A stretch of 64,000 nucleotides of DNA from Streptomyces sp. NBC_00335 (lineage in GTDB: Bacteria > Actinomycetota > Actinomycetes > Streptomycetales > Streptomycetaceae), in the NCBI RefSeq assembly GCF_036127095.1, contig NZ_CP108006.1, positions 6,935,501 to 6,999,500 of the forward strand. The letters are read 5' to 3'. The first letter of the stretch is position 1, and each line of letters begins with the position of its first letter. Shown here in pieces: positions 8,079 to 18,436 of the stretch. Made by a program: the position numbers and the translations under genes. Under the pieces are notes generated by a model that made no database searches, was not told the DNA's origin, and saw only the letters and a program-made list of their open reading frames with translations.

Positions 8079-8858
8079 TCAGCGCCCGCGGGGCTTCCCG
8101 CGCTTGCCGGTGGACTTGGCCGTGGCCTTGCCGCCCTTGGGCGCACCGGAGCGCGGGTTCTTGGCGGCCGGCTTGCCTCCCGACCGGGGGGCCGGCTTCC
8201 GCGCCGGCTTCGCCTTCTTCTGCTCGGGCTCGGGCTGCGTACGGCCGCGTCCGCGCGAGCTGTTGACGGTCCGCCCGCGCACGATGCCGATGAACTCCTC
8301 GACCAGCTCGGGAGTCTCGTCCGCCTCGGGCCACGACAGCGCGACACGCGACTCGGGGGCGTCCAGCAGGGTCCGGTAGGTGAGGTCCTTGCGGTGGTGC
8401 AGCCGCGCGAGCGACTGAGGCACGATCAGGACCCCGATGCCCGCCGCCACCAGCTCGATCGCGTCGGCCGTGGTCTCCGGGCGCTGGAGCGCGGCCTTGC
8501 CCGGCAGCTGCTCCCATTCGAGGGTGTCGTCCAGCGGGTGGAGCACGATGTCGTCGGCCAGCTCCGCGAGGGACAGCTCCTCGGCCGCGGCCATCAGGTG
8601 GTCCTTCGGGATCACGACGACCGTGGTCTCGGTGTAGAGCGGGATCGCGCTGAGATCCGTACGGTCGATCGGCAGCCGGACGAACCCGGCGTCGGCGCCG
8701 CGGCCGCGCAGGAGAGCTGGAGCCTCGGCGGGAGTGACCTGGACGAGGGTCAGCGGAACGTCGGGCAGCCGCTCCTTCCAGATCCGGACCCACTTCGTGG
8801 GAGTCACCCCGGGGACGTATGCGAGCTGGAACGACGGGGGTGTCCGGGAGTCTGTCAC
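8079..8858 (-). CDS. LysR-type substrate-binding domain protein with basic C-terminal tail
   Basis: 259-residue protein. Residues about 8-195 match the effector-binding (periplasmic-binding-protein-like) domain of LysR regulators: FQLAYVPGVTPTKWVRIW, GADAGFVRLP, VVVIPKDHLMAAAEELSLAELAD and AIELVAAGIGVLIVPQSLARL. The N-terminal winged helix of LysR proteins is absent; the gene starts directly with the effector domain. Residues about 198-259 are an intrinsically disordered Lys/Arg/Pro/Ala/Gly tail (KKAKPARKPAPRSGGK, KGGKATAKSTGKRGKPRGR) like that of histone H1-type proteins, so DNA or RNA binding may come from there. It is divergent from the DUF5997 gene (58 bp to its chosen start), a typical arrangement for a regulator pair. 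Confidence 0.85.
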   Translation of the reverse strand: MTDSRTPPSFQLAYVPGVTPTKWVRIWKERLPDVPLTLVQVTPAEAPALLRGRGADAGFVRLPIDRTDLSAIPLYTETTVVVIPKDHLMAAAEELSLAELADDIVLHPLDDTLEWEQLPGKAALQRPETTADAIELVAAGIGVLIVPQSLARLHHRKDLTYRTLLDAPESRVALSWPEADETPELVEEFIGIVRGRTVNSSRGRGRTQPEPEQKKAKPARKPAPRSGGKPAAKNPRSGAPKGGKATAKSTGKRGKPRGR

Positions 8859-8916
8859 CCGGCCAGATTACCGGCCGTGGTCGGAGGTGGCGCACATGCT
8901 CGATACCCTGGACCCC

Positions 8917-9321
8917 ATGACGTCGCACCAGACCACCCAGACCATGAAGCCCGCTACTGCGGCGAAGAAGCTGGGTGTGTACCTCGAGGCCACCCCCGCA
9001 GAGTTCCAGGAGGGTGTCGTCTCGCGCACCGAGCTGACCGCCCTCCAGGCCGAGCCGCCCCAGTGGCTGCAGGACCTCCGGAACAACGGCCCGCACCCCC
9101 GTCCGGTGGTCGCGTCGAAGCTCGGCATCTCCATCGCCGGTCTGGCGCGCGGCGGTGTCACCGAGGCGCTCACCACGGAGCAGATCGAGGCCCTGAAGCA
9201 GGAGATGCCGGAGTGGCTCGCGAAGGAGCGCGCCACCCAGGCCGACGTCCGCAAGGAGACCGTCCGCATCAAGCAGATGCAGGCGGAGAAGGCCGCCAAG
9301 GCCTCGAAGACCGAGAAGTAG
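8917..9321 (+). CDS. DUF5997 family protein
   Basis: 134-residue protein, MTSHQTTQTMKPATAAKKLGVYLEATPAEFQEGVVSR..., with a helical, Lys/Gln-rich C-terminus (VRKETVRIKQMQAEKAAKASK). It matches the actinobacterial DUF5997 family; function unknown. ATG 8917 has a TACCCT -10-like box seven bases upstream, consistent with a leaderless transcript; ATG 8896 is in frame, has GGAGGTGG at 8883-8890 and would add seven residues. Divergent from the LysR-like gene, which may influence it. Confidence 0.85.
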   Translation: MTSHQTTQTMKPATAAKKLGVYLEATPAEFQEGVVSRTELTALQAEPPQWLQDLRNNGPHPRPVVASKLGISIAGLARGGVTEALTTEQIEALKQEMPEWLAKERATQADVRKETVRIKQMQAEKAAKASKTEK

Positions 9322-9402
9322 GCGACGAGCAGTCGACAGGCCGTCGACAGGCAGCCGGGAGGCCGCCGGGAATCCGGCGCGTTCCCGGCCTCGCGGCTCC
9401 GC

Positions 9403-9421
9403 CCGGGGGCGTGTCCCCCGG
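9403..9421 (+). terminator. Hairpin after DUF5997 gene
   Basis: CCGGGGG (9403-9409) and CCCCCGG (9415-9421) form a 7-bp stem with a five-base loop in the gap before the AraC gene; likely factor-independent terminator without a T-tract. Confidence 0.5.
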
Positions 9422-9457
9422 CCTCCGTCGGCCCCCTCGGCCGGCACCGGCCGTGAG

Positions 9458-9901
9458 ATGCTGGTGCGCGTGACGATCGAGGACCTGGTGCGACTGCGGC
9501 GCGCCCGGGACGTGATGGACCGCGACTACGCCGAGCCGCTGGACGTGCCGGCGCTGGCGTCCGTCGCCCTCATGTCGCCCGGGCACTTCTCCCGCAGTTT
9601 CCGGGCCGCCTTCGGCGAGACCCCGTACAGCTATCTGATGACCCGCCGCGTCGAGCGGGCGAAGGCGCTGCTGCGCCGCGGCGACCTGAGCGTCACCGAA
9701 GTCTGCTTCGCGGTCGGATGCACCTCGCTGGGGTCGTTCAGCTCGCGCTTCACCGAGCTGGTCGGCGAGACCCCCAGTGCCTACCGGGCCCGGCGGCACG
9801 AGGCCGGAGCCGCCATCCCGGCGTGCGTCGCCAAGGTCTTCACCCGGCCCGTCCGCAACTCCGCGGGCGGCGGGGGAGCGGGATCCGCGGCCGCGTCGTA
9901 G
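9458..9901 (+). CDS. AraC-family transcriptional regulator (HTH domain only)
   Basis: 147-residue protein consisting mainly of the double helix-turn-helix of AraC regulators: LDVPALASVALMSPGHFSRSFRAAFGETPYSYLMTRRVERAKALL, then LSVTEVCFAVGCTSLGSFSSRFTELVGETPSAYRAR. No separate effector domain, only a 30-residue Ala/Gly-rich tail. It is followed after nine bases by a glyoxalase-fold gene, a pair often seen together where the regulator controls the enzyme. GTG at 9470 is an alternative start. Confidence 0.9.
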   Translation: MLVRVTIEDLVRLRRARDVMDRDYAEPLDVPALASVALMSPGHFSRSFRAAFGETPYSYLMTRRVERAKALLRRGDLSVTEVCFAVGCTSLGSFSSRFTELVGETPSAYRARRHEAGAAIPACVAKVFTRPVRNSAGGGGAGSAAAS

Positions 9902-9910
9902 CTTCGGGGC

Positions 9911-10327
9911 ATGACCATCAAGCTCTCGCAGTGCTTCATCGCCGTCGACGACCACGACAAGGCCCTCGCCTTCTACCGCGACGCCCTCGGCATGGAAGTC
10001 CGCAACGACGTCGCGTTCGAGGGGATGCGCTGGGTGACCGTCGGCTCGCCCGAGCAGCCCGACGTGGAGATCGTCCTCGAACCGCCGCTCGCCGACCCCG
10101 GCGCCTCACCGGCCGACCGGCAGGCGATGGCGGAACTGCTGGCCAAGGGCGTGCTCCGTGGGGTGATCTTCTCGACGGACGACGTGGACGCCACCTTCGA
10201 ACGCATCCGGGCCGCCGGCGCCGAGGTGCTCCAGGAGCCCGTCGACCAGCCGTACGGGGTCCGCGACTGCGCCTTCCGCGATCCGGCCGGCAACATGCTC
10301 CGCTTCAACCAGCCGCGCAGCAGCTGA
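9911..10327 (+). CDS. VOC (glyoxalase/bleomycin-resistance fold) protein
   Basis: 138-residue vicinal-oxygen-chelate protein: KLSQCFIAVDDHDKALAFYRDALGMEVRNDV is the first beta-alpha-beta-beta-beta unit, and GVIFSTDDVDATFERIRAAGAEVLQEPVDQPYGVRDCAFRDPAGNMLRFNQP is the second with the metal-ligand region. Members are metal-dependent lyases, dioxygenases or drug-binding proteins; substrate unknown. Co-directional with the AraC gene upstream, probably one operon. Confidence 0.9.
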   Translation: MTIKLSQCFIAVDDHDKALAFYRDALGMEVRNDVAFEGMRWVTVGSPEQPDVEIVLEPPLADPGASPADRQAMAELLAKGVLRGVIFSTDDVDATFERIRAAGAEVLQEPVDQPYGVRDCAFRDPAGNMLRFNQPRSS

Positions 10328-10343
10328 CCCCGAAAGCCCCTGA

Positions 10344-10359
10344 CCCGCGCTCCCGCGGG
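10344..10359. terminator. Short hairpin between convergent genes
   Basis: CCCGCG (10344-10349) pairs with CGCGGG (10354-10359) with a four-base loop, between the VOC gene and the convergent secreted-protein gene. Confidence 0.35.
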
Positions 10360-10362
10360 GCC

Positions 10363-11073
10363 TCACCCGGCGGCGGCCCACCCCGGGACCGTCGGCAGCA
10401 CCGTCTCGGCGACGCGCAGCACGACCGCGTCGTCGGGCACCGCGCCGTCGGAGCGCCACAGGGTCAGCTCGTAGGAGCCGCCGCCGTCCTCCGGGCCCCG
10501 GGCCACCACCAGGGTGCGGGTCGGGACACCGGAGCCGGTGCTGGCATCGCCGCCGCCCAGGTTGAAGCTGATGCTGATGGTGCGGTCCGAGTAGTAGGCG
10601 GCCGGGCGCCCCAGGACGGTCAGCGGCAGCGTGCCGTCTCCGAGGAACTTGGCCACGGTGGCGACCCTCAGCCCGTCGTACGAGGCCCTCAGGTGCACGG
10701 TGTAGGTCTCGAACTCGATCTCGCCCGAGGGGGTGTGGATCTCCTCGTCGCTGCCGACGGGCTTGAAGGTGCTGCCGCCGCCGTTCGCGTTCTTCACGGC
10801 CTCCCCGGGAGTGCCCAGCAGATCGGCGAGATCCGGACGGTGCAGCGCCTCGCACAGCTGGGCGCCGGAGACGTGCCCCGCCTCGACCGGGGTCGGCGCG
10901 GGCGTCTTCTCGGGCTCCCCGTGCGAGCAGGTGACGGGCTTCGGCTCCCCGCTCGCATTCACCGATTCCCCGCCCACCCAGAGGGCGATTCCCATGGCCC
11001 CGAGCACCGCCACGGCCGCGAGGCCCTGGCGTATCGCGGCGCCCTTGGTGATCGTCAGCCCGTCGTCGCTCAT
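10363..11073 (-). CDS. Membrane-anchored extracytoplasmic protein (DUF6215-like)
   Basis: 236-residue protein with a short cytoplasmic start (MSDDGLTITKGAAIRQG), one transmembrane or uncleaved signal segment (LAAVAVLGAMGIALWVGG) and an extracellular domain with a Pro-rich linker, two cysteines (VTCSHGE, QLCEALHRPDLADLLGTPGE) and a beta-rich C-terminus. The LC-x-ALxxPxLxxLLG motif resembles the actinobacterial DUF6215 group; I name it from memory of that family. Function unknown. ATG 11073 chosen because GTGGGGGAC lies just upstream; the open frame upstream runs through the argC control region. Confidence 0.7.
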   Translation of the reverse strand: MSDDGLTITKGAAIRQGLAAVAVLGAMGIALWVGGESVNASGEPKPVTCSHGEPEKTPAPTPVEAGHVSGAQLCEALHRPDLADLLGTPGEAVKNANGGGSTFKPVGSDEEIHTPSGEIEFETYTVHLRASYDGLRVATVAKFLGDGTLPLTVLGRPAAYYSDRTISISFNLGGGDASTGSGVPTRTLVVARGPEDGGGSYELTLWRSDGAVPDDAVVLRVAETVLPTVPGWAAAG

Positions 11074-11177
11074 GTCCCCCACCTGCTGTGATCCCCCGAT
11101 ATGTGCCCGGGGAACGTAACCCGTGATCATCGGACGGACAAGCGAGTAACACTGGGGGAGCAAGGCCGGATGACTGC

Positions 11178-13425
<2,248 letters not shown>

Positions 13426-13429
<4 letters not shown>

Positions 13430-14403
13430 GCACTGCACGCAGGCACACCGCACTGCCCAAGGCCGAGATCCTCATCGAGGCCCTGCCCTGGCTGACCCGG
13501 CACAACGGCAAGGTCGTCGTCATCAAGTTCGGCGGCAACGCCATGATCGACGAGGACCTGAAGGCCGCCTTCGCCCAGGACGTCGTCTTCCTGCGCCAGG
13601 CCGGCCTCAAGCCGGTCGTCGTGCACGGCGGCGGCCCGCAGATCAACGCCCAGCTCGACAAGCAGGGCCTGGTCAGCGAGTTCAAGGCGGGTCTGCGCGT
13701 CACCACGCCCGAGGCGATGGACGTCGTACGGATGGTCCTGGCCGGGCAGGTCCAGCGCGAGCTGGTCGGGCTGCTCAACCAGCACGGGCCGCTGGCCGTC
13801 GGGATGACCGGCGAGGACGCGCACACCATCACCGCCACCAAGCACCTGCCCGAGATCGACGGCGAGAGCGTCGACATCGGGCGGGTCGGCGAGATCACCG
13901 CCATCGACACCGGCGCGATCGAAGCGCTGCTGGCGGACGGCCGGATCCCGGTCATCTCCTCCATCGCACGCAGCGCCGACGACCACCACGTGTACAACGT
14001 GAACGCCGACACGGCCGCCGCGGCGCTCGCCGCCGCGCTCGGCGCCGAGACGCTGATGGTCCTCACCGACGTGGAGGGGCTCTACGCGGACTGGCCCAAC
14101 AGCGACGAGGTCATCAGCAGGCTCACCGTCAGCCAGCTGGAGAAGCTGCTGCCCGAGCTGTCCAGCGGCATGGTCCCGAAGATGGAGGGCTGCCTGCACG
14201 CCGTCCGCAACGGGGTGACCACCGCCCGCGTGATCGACGGGCGGGTCCAGCACTCGATCCTGCTGGAGATCTTCACGGACGAGGGAATCGGCACGATGGT
14301 CGTGCTCGACGACCAGGGTGCACAGGCAGTCGGCACACAGGCAGTCGGCACGCAGGCAGTTGACACACAGGCAGTCGACACACAGGGAGGGGACCCCGCA
14401 TGA
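13426..14403 (+). CDS. argB: Acetylglutamate kinase
   Basis: 325-residue amino-acid kinase phosphorylating N-acetylglutamate; usually the step feedback-inhibited by arginine. [12 protein letters not shown] is the ATP/phosphate loop, [10 protein letters not shown] binds acetylglutamate, and [30 protein letters not shown] plus [18 protein letters not shown] complete the fold. Conserved sequence ends near [11 protein letters not shown]; the last about 25 residues are encoded by four 15-bp tandem repeats giving [10 protein letters not shown]-type units, an unusual extension. ATG 13426 overlaps the argJ stop; the stop overlaps the argD ATG at 14400. Confidence 0.98.
14321..14386 (+). repeat. 15-bp tandem repeat at the 3' end of argB
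   Basis: Unit CACAGGCAGTCGGCA at 14321, 14336, 14351 and 14366 with few substitutions, then a partial copy from 14381. Because 15 is a multiple of three the frame is kept and copy number can change without damaging argB. Confidence 0.85.
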
Positions 14404-15599
14404 CCGGCAACCAGGAGTTCGCCGCCCGCTGGCAGGGCGCGCTGACCAATAATTACGGCACCCCCGCGCTGGCCCTCGTACGCGGCTCCGGCGCCCAGGT
14501 CTGGGACGCGGACGGCAAGCAGTACACCGACTTCGTCGGCGGCATCGCGGTCAACGCCCTCGGCCACGCGCACCCGGCCATCGTCACCGCGGTGACCGAG
14601 CAGATCTCCACCCTGGGCCACGTCTCCAACCTCTACGCCTCCGAGCCGGTCCTCGCGCTCGGCGAGCGGCTGCTCCAGCTCTTCGGCCGCCCCGGCAAGG
14701 TTTTCTTCTGCAACTCCGGTGCCGAGGCCGTCGAGGCCGCCTTCAAGATCGGCCGGCTGACCGGGCGGACCCACATGGTCGCCACCGACGGCGGCTTCCA
14801 CGGCCGCACCATGGGCGCCCTGGCGCTCACCGGCCAGCCCAAGAAGCAGGACCCGTTCCTGCCGCTGCCCGGAGACGTCACGCACGTTCCGTACGGCGAC
14901 GTGGAGGCCCTGCGGGCCGCCGTCACCGAAGAGACCGCGTTCGTGATCATCGAGCCGATCCAGGGCGAGAACGGCGTGGTCGTACCCCCGGCCGGCTACC
15001 TCACGGCCGCCCGTGAGATCACCCGGGCCACCGGCACCCTGCTCGTCCTCGACGAGGTGCAGACCGGCATCGGCCGCTGCGGCCAGTGGTTCGAGCACCA
15101 GGCCCACGAGGGCGTGGAGCCCGATGTCGTCACACTCGCGAAGGGCCTGGGCGGCGGTCTGCCGATCGGCGCCGTCGCCGCCTTCGGACCCGTGGCCGAC
15201 CTGCTCCAGCCCGGCCAGCACGGCACCACCTTCGGCGGCAACCCGGTCGCCTGCGCCGCCGGCCTCGCCGTGATCGACACCATCGCGGCCGACGGGCTCC
15301 TCGACCAGGTCAAGGAGCGCGGCGAGCGGCTGCGGGCCGGAATCGAAGGATTCGCACACCCGCTCGTCTCGCACGTCCGCGGCGCGGGCCTTCTGCTGGG
15401 TATCGTGCTGACCGAGCCGCTCGCACCGCAGGTCCAGCGCGCGGCTCAGGACGCCGGCTTCCTGGTCAACGCGCCCGCCCCCGACGTCGTACGGCTCATG
15501 CCTCCGTACGTGCTCTCCGAGGCCGAGGTGGACGCGTTCCTGCAGGCCCTGCCCGGCGTGCTGGACGCAGCGAAGTCCGCCGCGGACGTGGACGGATGA
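14400..15599 (+). CDS. argD: Acetylornithine aminotransferase
   Basis: 399-residue class-III PLP aminotransferase converting N-acetylglutamate semialdehyde to N-acetylornithine, and possibly acting in lysine synthesis. Motifs: [47 protein letters not shown] with the PLP aspartate, and the Schiff-base Lys248 in [14 protein letters not shown]. Length normal. Its ATG overlaps the last codon of argB, and argR follows after 22 bases. Confidence 0.98.
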   Translation: MTGNQEFAARWQGALTNNYGTPALALVRGSGAQVWDADGKQYTDFVGGIAVNALGHAHPAIVTAVTEQISTLGHVSNLYASEPVLALGERLLQLFGRPGKVFFCNSGAEAVEAAFKIGRLTGRTHMVATDGGFHGRTMGALALTGQPKKQDPFLPLPGDVTHVPYGDVEALRAAVTEETAFVIIEPIQGENGVVVPPAGYLTAAREITRATGTLLVLDEVQTGIGRCGQWFEHQAHEGVEPDVVTLAKGLGGGLPIGAVAAFGPVADLLQPGQHGTTFGGNPVACAAGLAVIDTIAADGLLDQVKERGERLRAGIEGFAHPLVSHVRGAGLLLGIVLTEPLAPQVQRAAQDAGFLVNAPAPDVVRLMPPYVLSEAEVDAFLQALPGVLDAAKSAADVDG

Positions 15600-15621
15600 T
15601 CAATCGGGGAATGGGACGACG

Positions 15622-16158
15622 ATGAGTCAGGCGCAGGAACACGAGCAGAACGGCCAGTCCGTCCCGCAGACCCGCACCGCCCGCCACCGCCGGATCGTGG
15701 ACATCCTCAACCGGCAGCCGGTCCGCTCCCAGAGCCAGCTGGCCAAGCTGCTCGCCGACGACGGGCTGAGCGTCACCCAGGCGACGCTCAGCCGCGACCT
15801 CGACGAGCTCGGCGCGGTGAAGATCCGCAACACGGGCGGAGAGCTGATCTACGCGGTCCCCAGCGAGGGCGGCTTCCGCACCCCGCAGGCACCGCTCGGC
15901 GAGTCGGCGAAGGAGGAGCGCATGCGGCGCCTCTCCGGTGAGCTGCTGATCTCGGCCGAGGCCTCCGCGAACCTCGTGGTCCTGCGCACCCCGCCGGGTG
16001 CGGCCCAGTTCCTCGCCTCCGCGATCGACCAGGCCGAACTCCAGGCCATCCTCGGCACCATCGCGGGCGACGACACCCTGATGCTGATCAGCCGCGACCC
16101 GGCGGGCGGCCAGGCCCTCGCCGACCACCTGCTGAGGCTGGCCCAGAAGGAGAGCTGA
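15622..16158 (+). CDS. argR: Arginine repressor
   Basis: 178-residue ArgR. The winged helix is at about residues 22-80: [49 protein letters not shown]. The C-terminal hexamerisation and arginine-binding domain contains [40 protein letters not shown], with the GDDT aspartates that contact arginine. It closes the argCJBDR operon and should bind the ARG-box-like sites upstream of argC and of argG, so the regulon controls its own repressor. Confidence 0.96.
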   Translation: MSQAQEHEQNGQSVPQTRTARHRRIVDILNRQPVRSQSQLAKLLADDGLSVTQATLSRDLDELGAVKIRNTGGELIYAVPSEGGFRTPQAPLGESAKEERMRRLSGELLISAEASANLVVLRTPPGAAQFLASAIDQAELQAILGTIAGDDTLMLISRDPAGGQALADHLLRLAQKES

Positions 16159-16220
16159 GCCGCCGCGGGCCCGCCGGAAACCTGGTGCCGGTCCGGCGCC
16201 GCCGCACATAGCCTCGGGGC

Positions 16221-17123
16221 GTGCTCCAACTCGTCCTCGTACTTGCGGTGTTCGTCATGAACGCCGCCGTCTACGGGCCCCTCGCCCTGCGGTGGCGGCG
16301 CCGGGCCCGGATCCGGCGCGAGATCCTCCGGCTGGTCGCCGGCCTGGACCTCGGGCCGTACCACGTCGCCGCGATGGCGCACGGGCAGGCGGTGGCGGCC
16401 GCCGCCGAACTGCTCCTCGACGGGTACCTCGGCATCGACGGCGAAGGCGCCGTGCTCCTGACGGAGGCGGGCCGCGATCCCGCCCGTACCCCCTCCCACC
16501 CGCTGCCCGCAGCCCTGCTGGAGGCGGTGCGGCGACACGATCCCGAGCCCGTGTCGATCGGCTGGATCGACCGGAACGACGAGGCGTACGGGGCCCGGCG
16601 CACCGCCCACCGCGCCGAACTGGACGCCCTGCTGCCCGAGCTCCCGCGCATGCCGCAGGACGAGGAGCGCGGGTGCCTCCGGGGCTGCTGCGGCTGCGTG
16701 GGCCTGATCCTGCTCATGGTGTGCTGGATGGTGGTGGGCGAGCTGCTGGTGTTCTCCCGCCCGCACGGACCGGTGCAATGGGCGTCGGCTGCCGTGACCG
16801 CGCTGGGCCTGATGTCGCTCTGCTACGCCGAAGCCGCCCGCCGGGCCGTCCTCACTCGCACGGAGTGCGGCGACCCCTTGGGTGACCGGATGCGGGCCGA
16901 GGTCCACCCCGCCGTGGCCGCGCTGGACGAGGAGCAGCGGGTCCACGTGCACCGCAGCGCCGACGACTACGGCCGTTGGCGCGGGGCGGACCGGGTCGTC
17001 TCCGAGGACGGGGACGACGGGGGCGCCTGGGGCGACGGGGACGACTGGTGGGAGGACGCCTACCACTACCGGGCCTCCGACGAGCCCGCCGACGACTCCG
17101 GGACCCGGCCTAGTAGCGGGTGA
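16221..17123 (+). CDS. Membrane protein of unknown function (TIGR04222-like)
   Basis: 300-residue protein starting at GTG 16221. One hydrophobic segment at residues 1-20, a long soluble Arg/Ala/Leu-rich domain, then two adjacent membrane segments at about 155-175 (GCVGLILLMVCWMVVGELLVF, preceded by a CLRGCCGC cysteine cluster) and 182-203, and an acidic Asp/Gly/Trp-rich C-terminal tail. The layout resembles actinobacterial TIGR04222-type membrane proteins but I am not certain. Its last 14 bases overlap the 3' end of the convergent L,D-transpeptidase gene. Confidence 0.7.
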   Translation: MLQLVLVLAVFVMNAAVYGPLALRWRRRARIRREILRLVAGLDLGPYHVAAMAHGQAVAAAAELLLDGYLGIDGEGAVLLTEAGRDPARTPSHPLPAALLEAVRRHDPEPVSIGWIDRNDEAYGARRTAHRAELDALLPELPRMPQDEERGCLRGCCGCVGLILLMVCWMVVGELLVFSRPHGPVQWASAAVTALGLMSLCYAEAARRAVLTRTECGDPLGDRMRAEVHPAVAALDEEQRVHVHRSADDYGRWRGADRVVSEDGDDGGAWGDGDDWWEDAYHYRASDEPADDSGTRPSSG

Positions 17124-17808
17124 CGTCGAGCGGGCCGGACTCCGTGCCGATCGCGATGTGCGGCTGCCTCTGCGGGTTCGCCCAGCGCAGCACCGCGCGC
17201 ATCGCGTCCTCGGGGACCGAGACGCAGCCGGCCGTCGCACCCTTGCCGTTCACGTGCAGGAAGATGCCCGCGCCCCGGCCCCGTACCGGGTGCTCGTAGT
17301 TGAAGGCGATGACCAGCGCGTGCGCGTACTGCTTCTCGTACGTGGTCAGGTGCTCCGCCTCGCCGGGCGCGCAGTCCGCCGGCAGCGGCTCCACCCAGCG
17401 GTTGTAGCTTTCCGAGGCGTTGTCCTGGCACCACCAGGAGTCGGGGGTCACCCGCCGGTAGCGGTACGCGGTACCGGCCGGGGCGTGCGCGATGCCGAAG
17501 GCGTAGGGGAGCGCGTACAGGCCGGCCGGGGTGGTGTTCGTGCCCTGGGTCCGGGTCGCGCCCTCGGTCAGCCCGTTCGCGCCGAACCGGGCCGGGGCGC
17601 TGCCCGCCGCGTGCCAGCGCCCCGCCCGCCGGTCCCACCAGGTCAGGCGCCCGGTCGTGGAGCCGGGGGCCGGGGCCACGGCGGTGATCAGCTGGCTGCC
17701 GCCGCCGGTGTCGGCGAGCAGGACGGGCAGCGGCGGGTCGCCGTGGGGGCCCTGTACCAGCAGGCTGGTGACGATCAGTGAGGCGGCGAGGAAGGCGGTA
17801 CGCAGCAC
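17110..17808 (-). CDS. L,D-transpeptidase (YkuD-like) family protein
   Basis: 232-residue exported protein with a short signal peptide (LRTAFLAASLIVTSLLVQG). The catalytic L,D-transpeptidase signature is near the C-terminus: FLHVNGKGATAGCVSVPEDAM, containing the His and the nucleophilic Cys of the H-x(n)-S/T-x-G-C-hydrophobic motif. Members cross-link peptidoglycan stems 3-to-3 or attach proteins to them. GTG 17808 lies three bases after the stop of the PNPOx-like gene with no clear Shine-Dalgarno, so translation is probably coupled. Confidence 0.85.
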   Translation of the reverse strand: MLRTAFLAASLIVTSLLVQGPHGDPPLPVLLADTGGGSQLITAVAPAPGSTTGRLTWWDRRAGRWHAAGSAPARFGANGLTEGATRTQGTNTTPAGLYALPYAFGIAHAPAGTAYRYRRVTPDSWWCQDNASESYNRWVEPLPADCAPGEAEHLTTYEKQYAHALVIAFNYEHPVRGRGAGIFLHVNGKGATAGCVSVPEDAMRAVLRWANPQRQPHIAIGTESGPLDVTRY

Positions 17809-17811
17809 ACG

Positions 17812-18393
17812 TCAGACGGTACGGGGCGGAAGGGGCAGCGGCAGCGCAGGCAGGCCGTCGACGCTCACTCCGATGAACTCCTTCTTCTCGCAGTACTCGT
17901 TGAACTCCTCGTCCGTCTTGCGGCCGAAGTACTCCGCGTGGAGCGTGCGCTCGCCCTGGTAGTCCATCAAGGGCACGGCGAACCCGCACACGGTGGCGAT
18001 CCGCCGGGTCCTCACGAGGATGACGGCGCGCGCCGAGGGCCCGTCGGCGTCCCCGAACCGCTCGATCAGCCCGTCCCAGCGCGGGTCGTCGCGGAAGACC
18101 GCCTCACCGTCGCCGTGGATGCGCACGATGTTCGGCGGCCCGCTGAACGCGCACCACATCAGCGTGATGCGGCCGTTCTCGCGGACGTGCGCGATGGTCT
18201 CGGCGCCGCTGCCGCCGAAGTCCAGGTAGGCGAGGGTCGTTTCGTCGATGACGACGAGCGTCCCGGCGCGGCCCTTGGGGGAGAGGTTGACATGCCCGTC
18301 GCCGGACAGCGGGGCGGTGGCGGTGAAGAAGATCGGCTGTTCTTCGATGAAGGTGCGGAGCCGGCTGTCAATGCGATCGTAGAGCTTTCCCAT
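17812..18393 (-). CDS. Pyridoxamine-5'-phosphate oxidase-like (split-barrel flavin) protein
   Basis: 193-residue PNPOx-like protein: QPIFFTATAPLSGDGHVNLSPKG is the family N-terminal strand pair, TTLAYLDFGGSGAETIAHVRENGRITLMWCAF is the flavin-binding part, and PNIVRIHGDGEAVFRDDPRW follows. These bind FMN or F420 and act as oxidoreductases; the true substrate is unknown. Start ATG 18393 (MGKLYDRID); the frame upstream of it overlaps the HEAT-repeat gene's 3' end and is not conserved-looking. Co-directional and tightly linked to the L,D-transpeptidase. Confidence 0.88.
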   Translation of the reverse strand: MGKLYDRIDSRLRTFIEEQPIFFTATAPLSGDGHVNLSPKGRAGTLVVIDETTLAYLDFGGSGAETIAHVRENGRITLMWCAFSGPPNIVRIHGDGEAVFRDDPRWDGLIERFGDADGPSARAVILVRTRRIATVCGFAVPLMDYQGERTLHAEYFGRKTDEEFNEYCEKKEFIGVSVDGLPALPLPLPPRTV

Positions 18394-18436
18394 GGTGTGA
18401 TTATCGGTGCGGCGAGGAGGGGGCGGGACCGCATTT

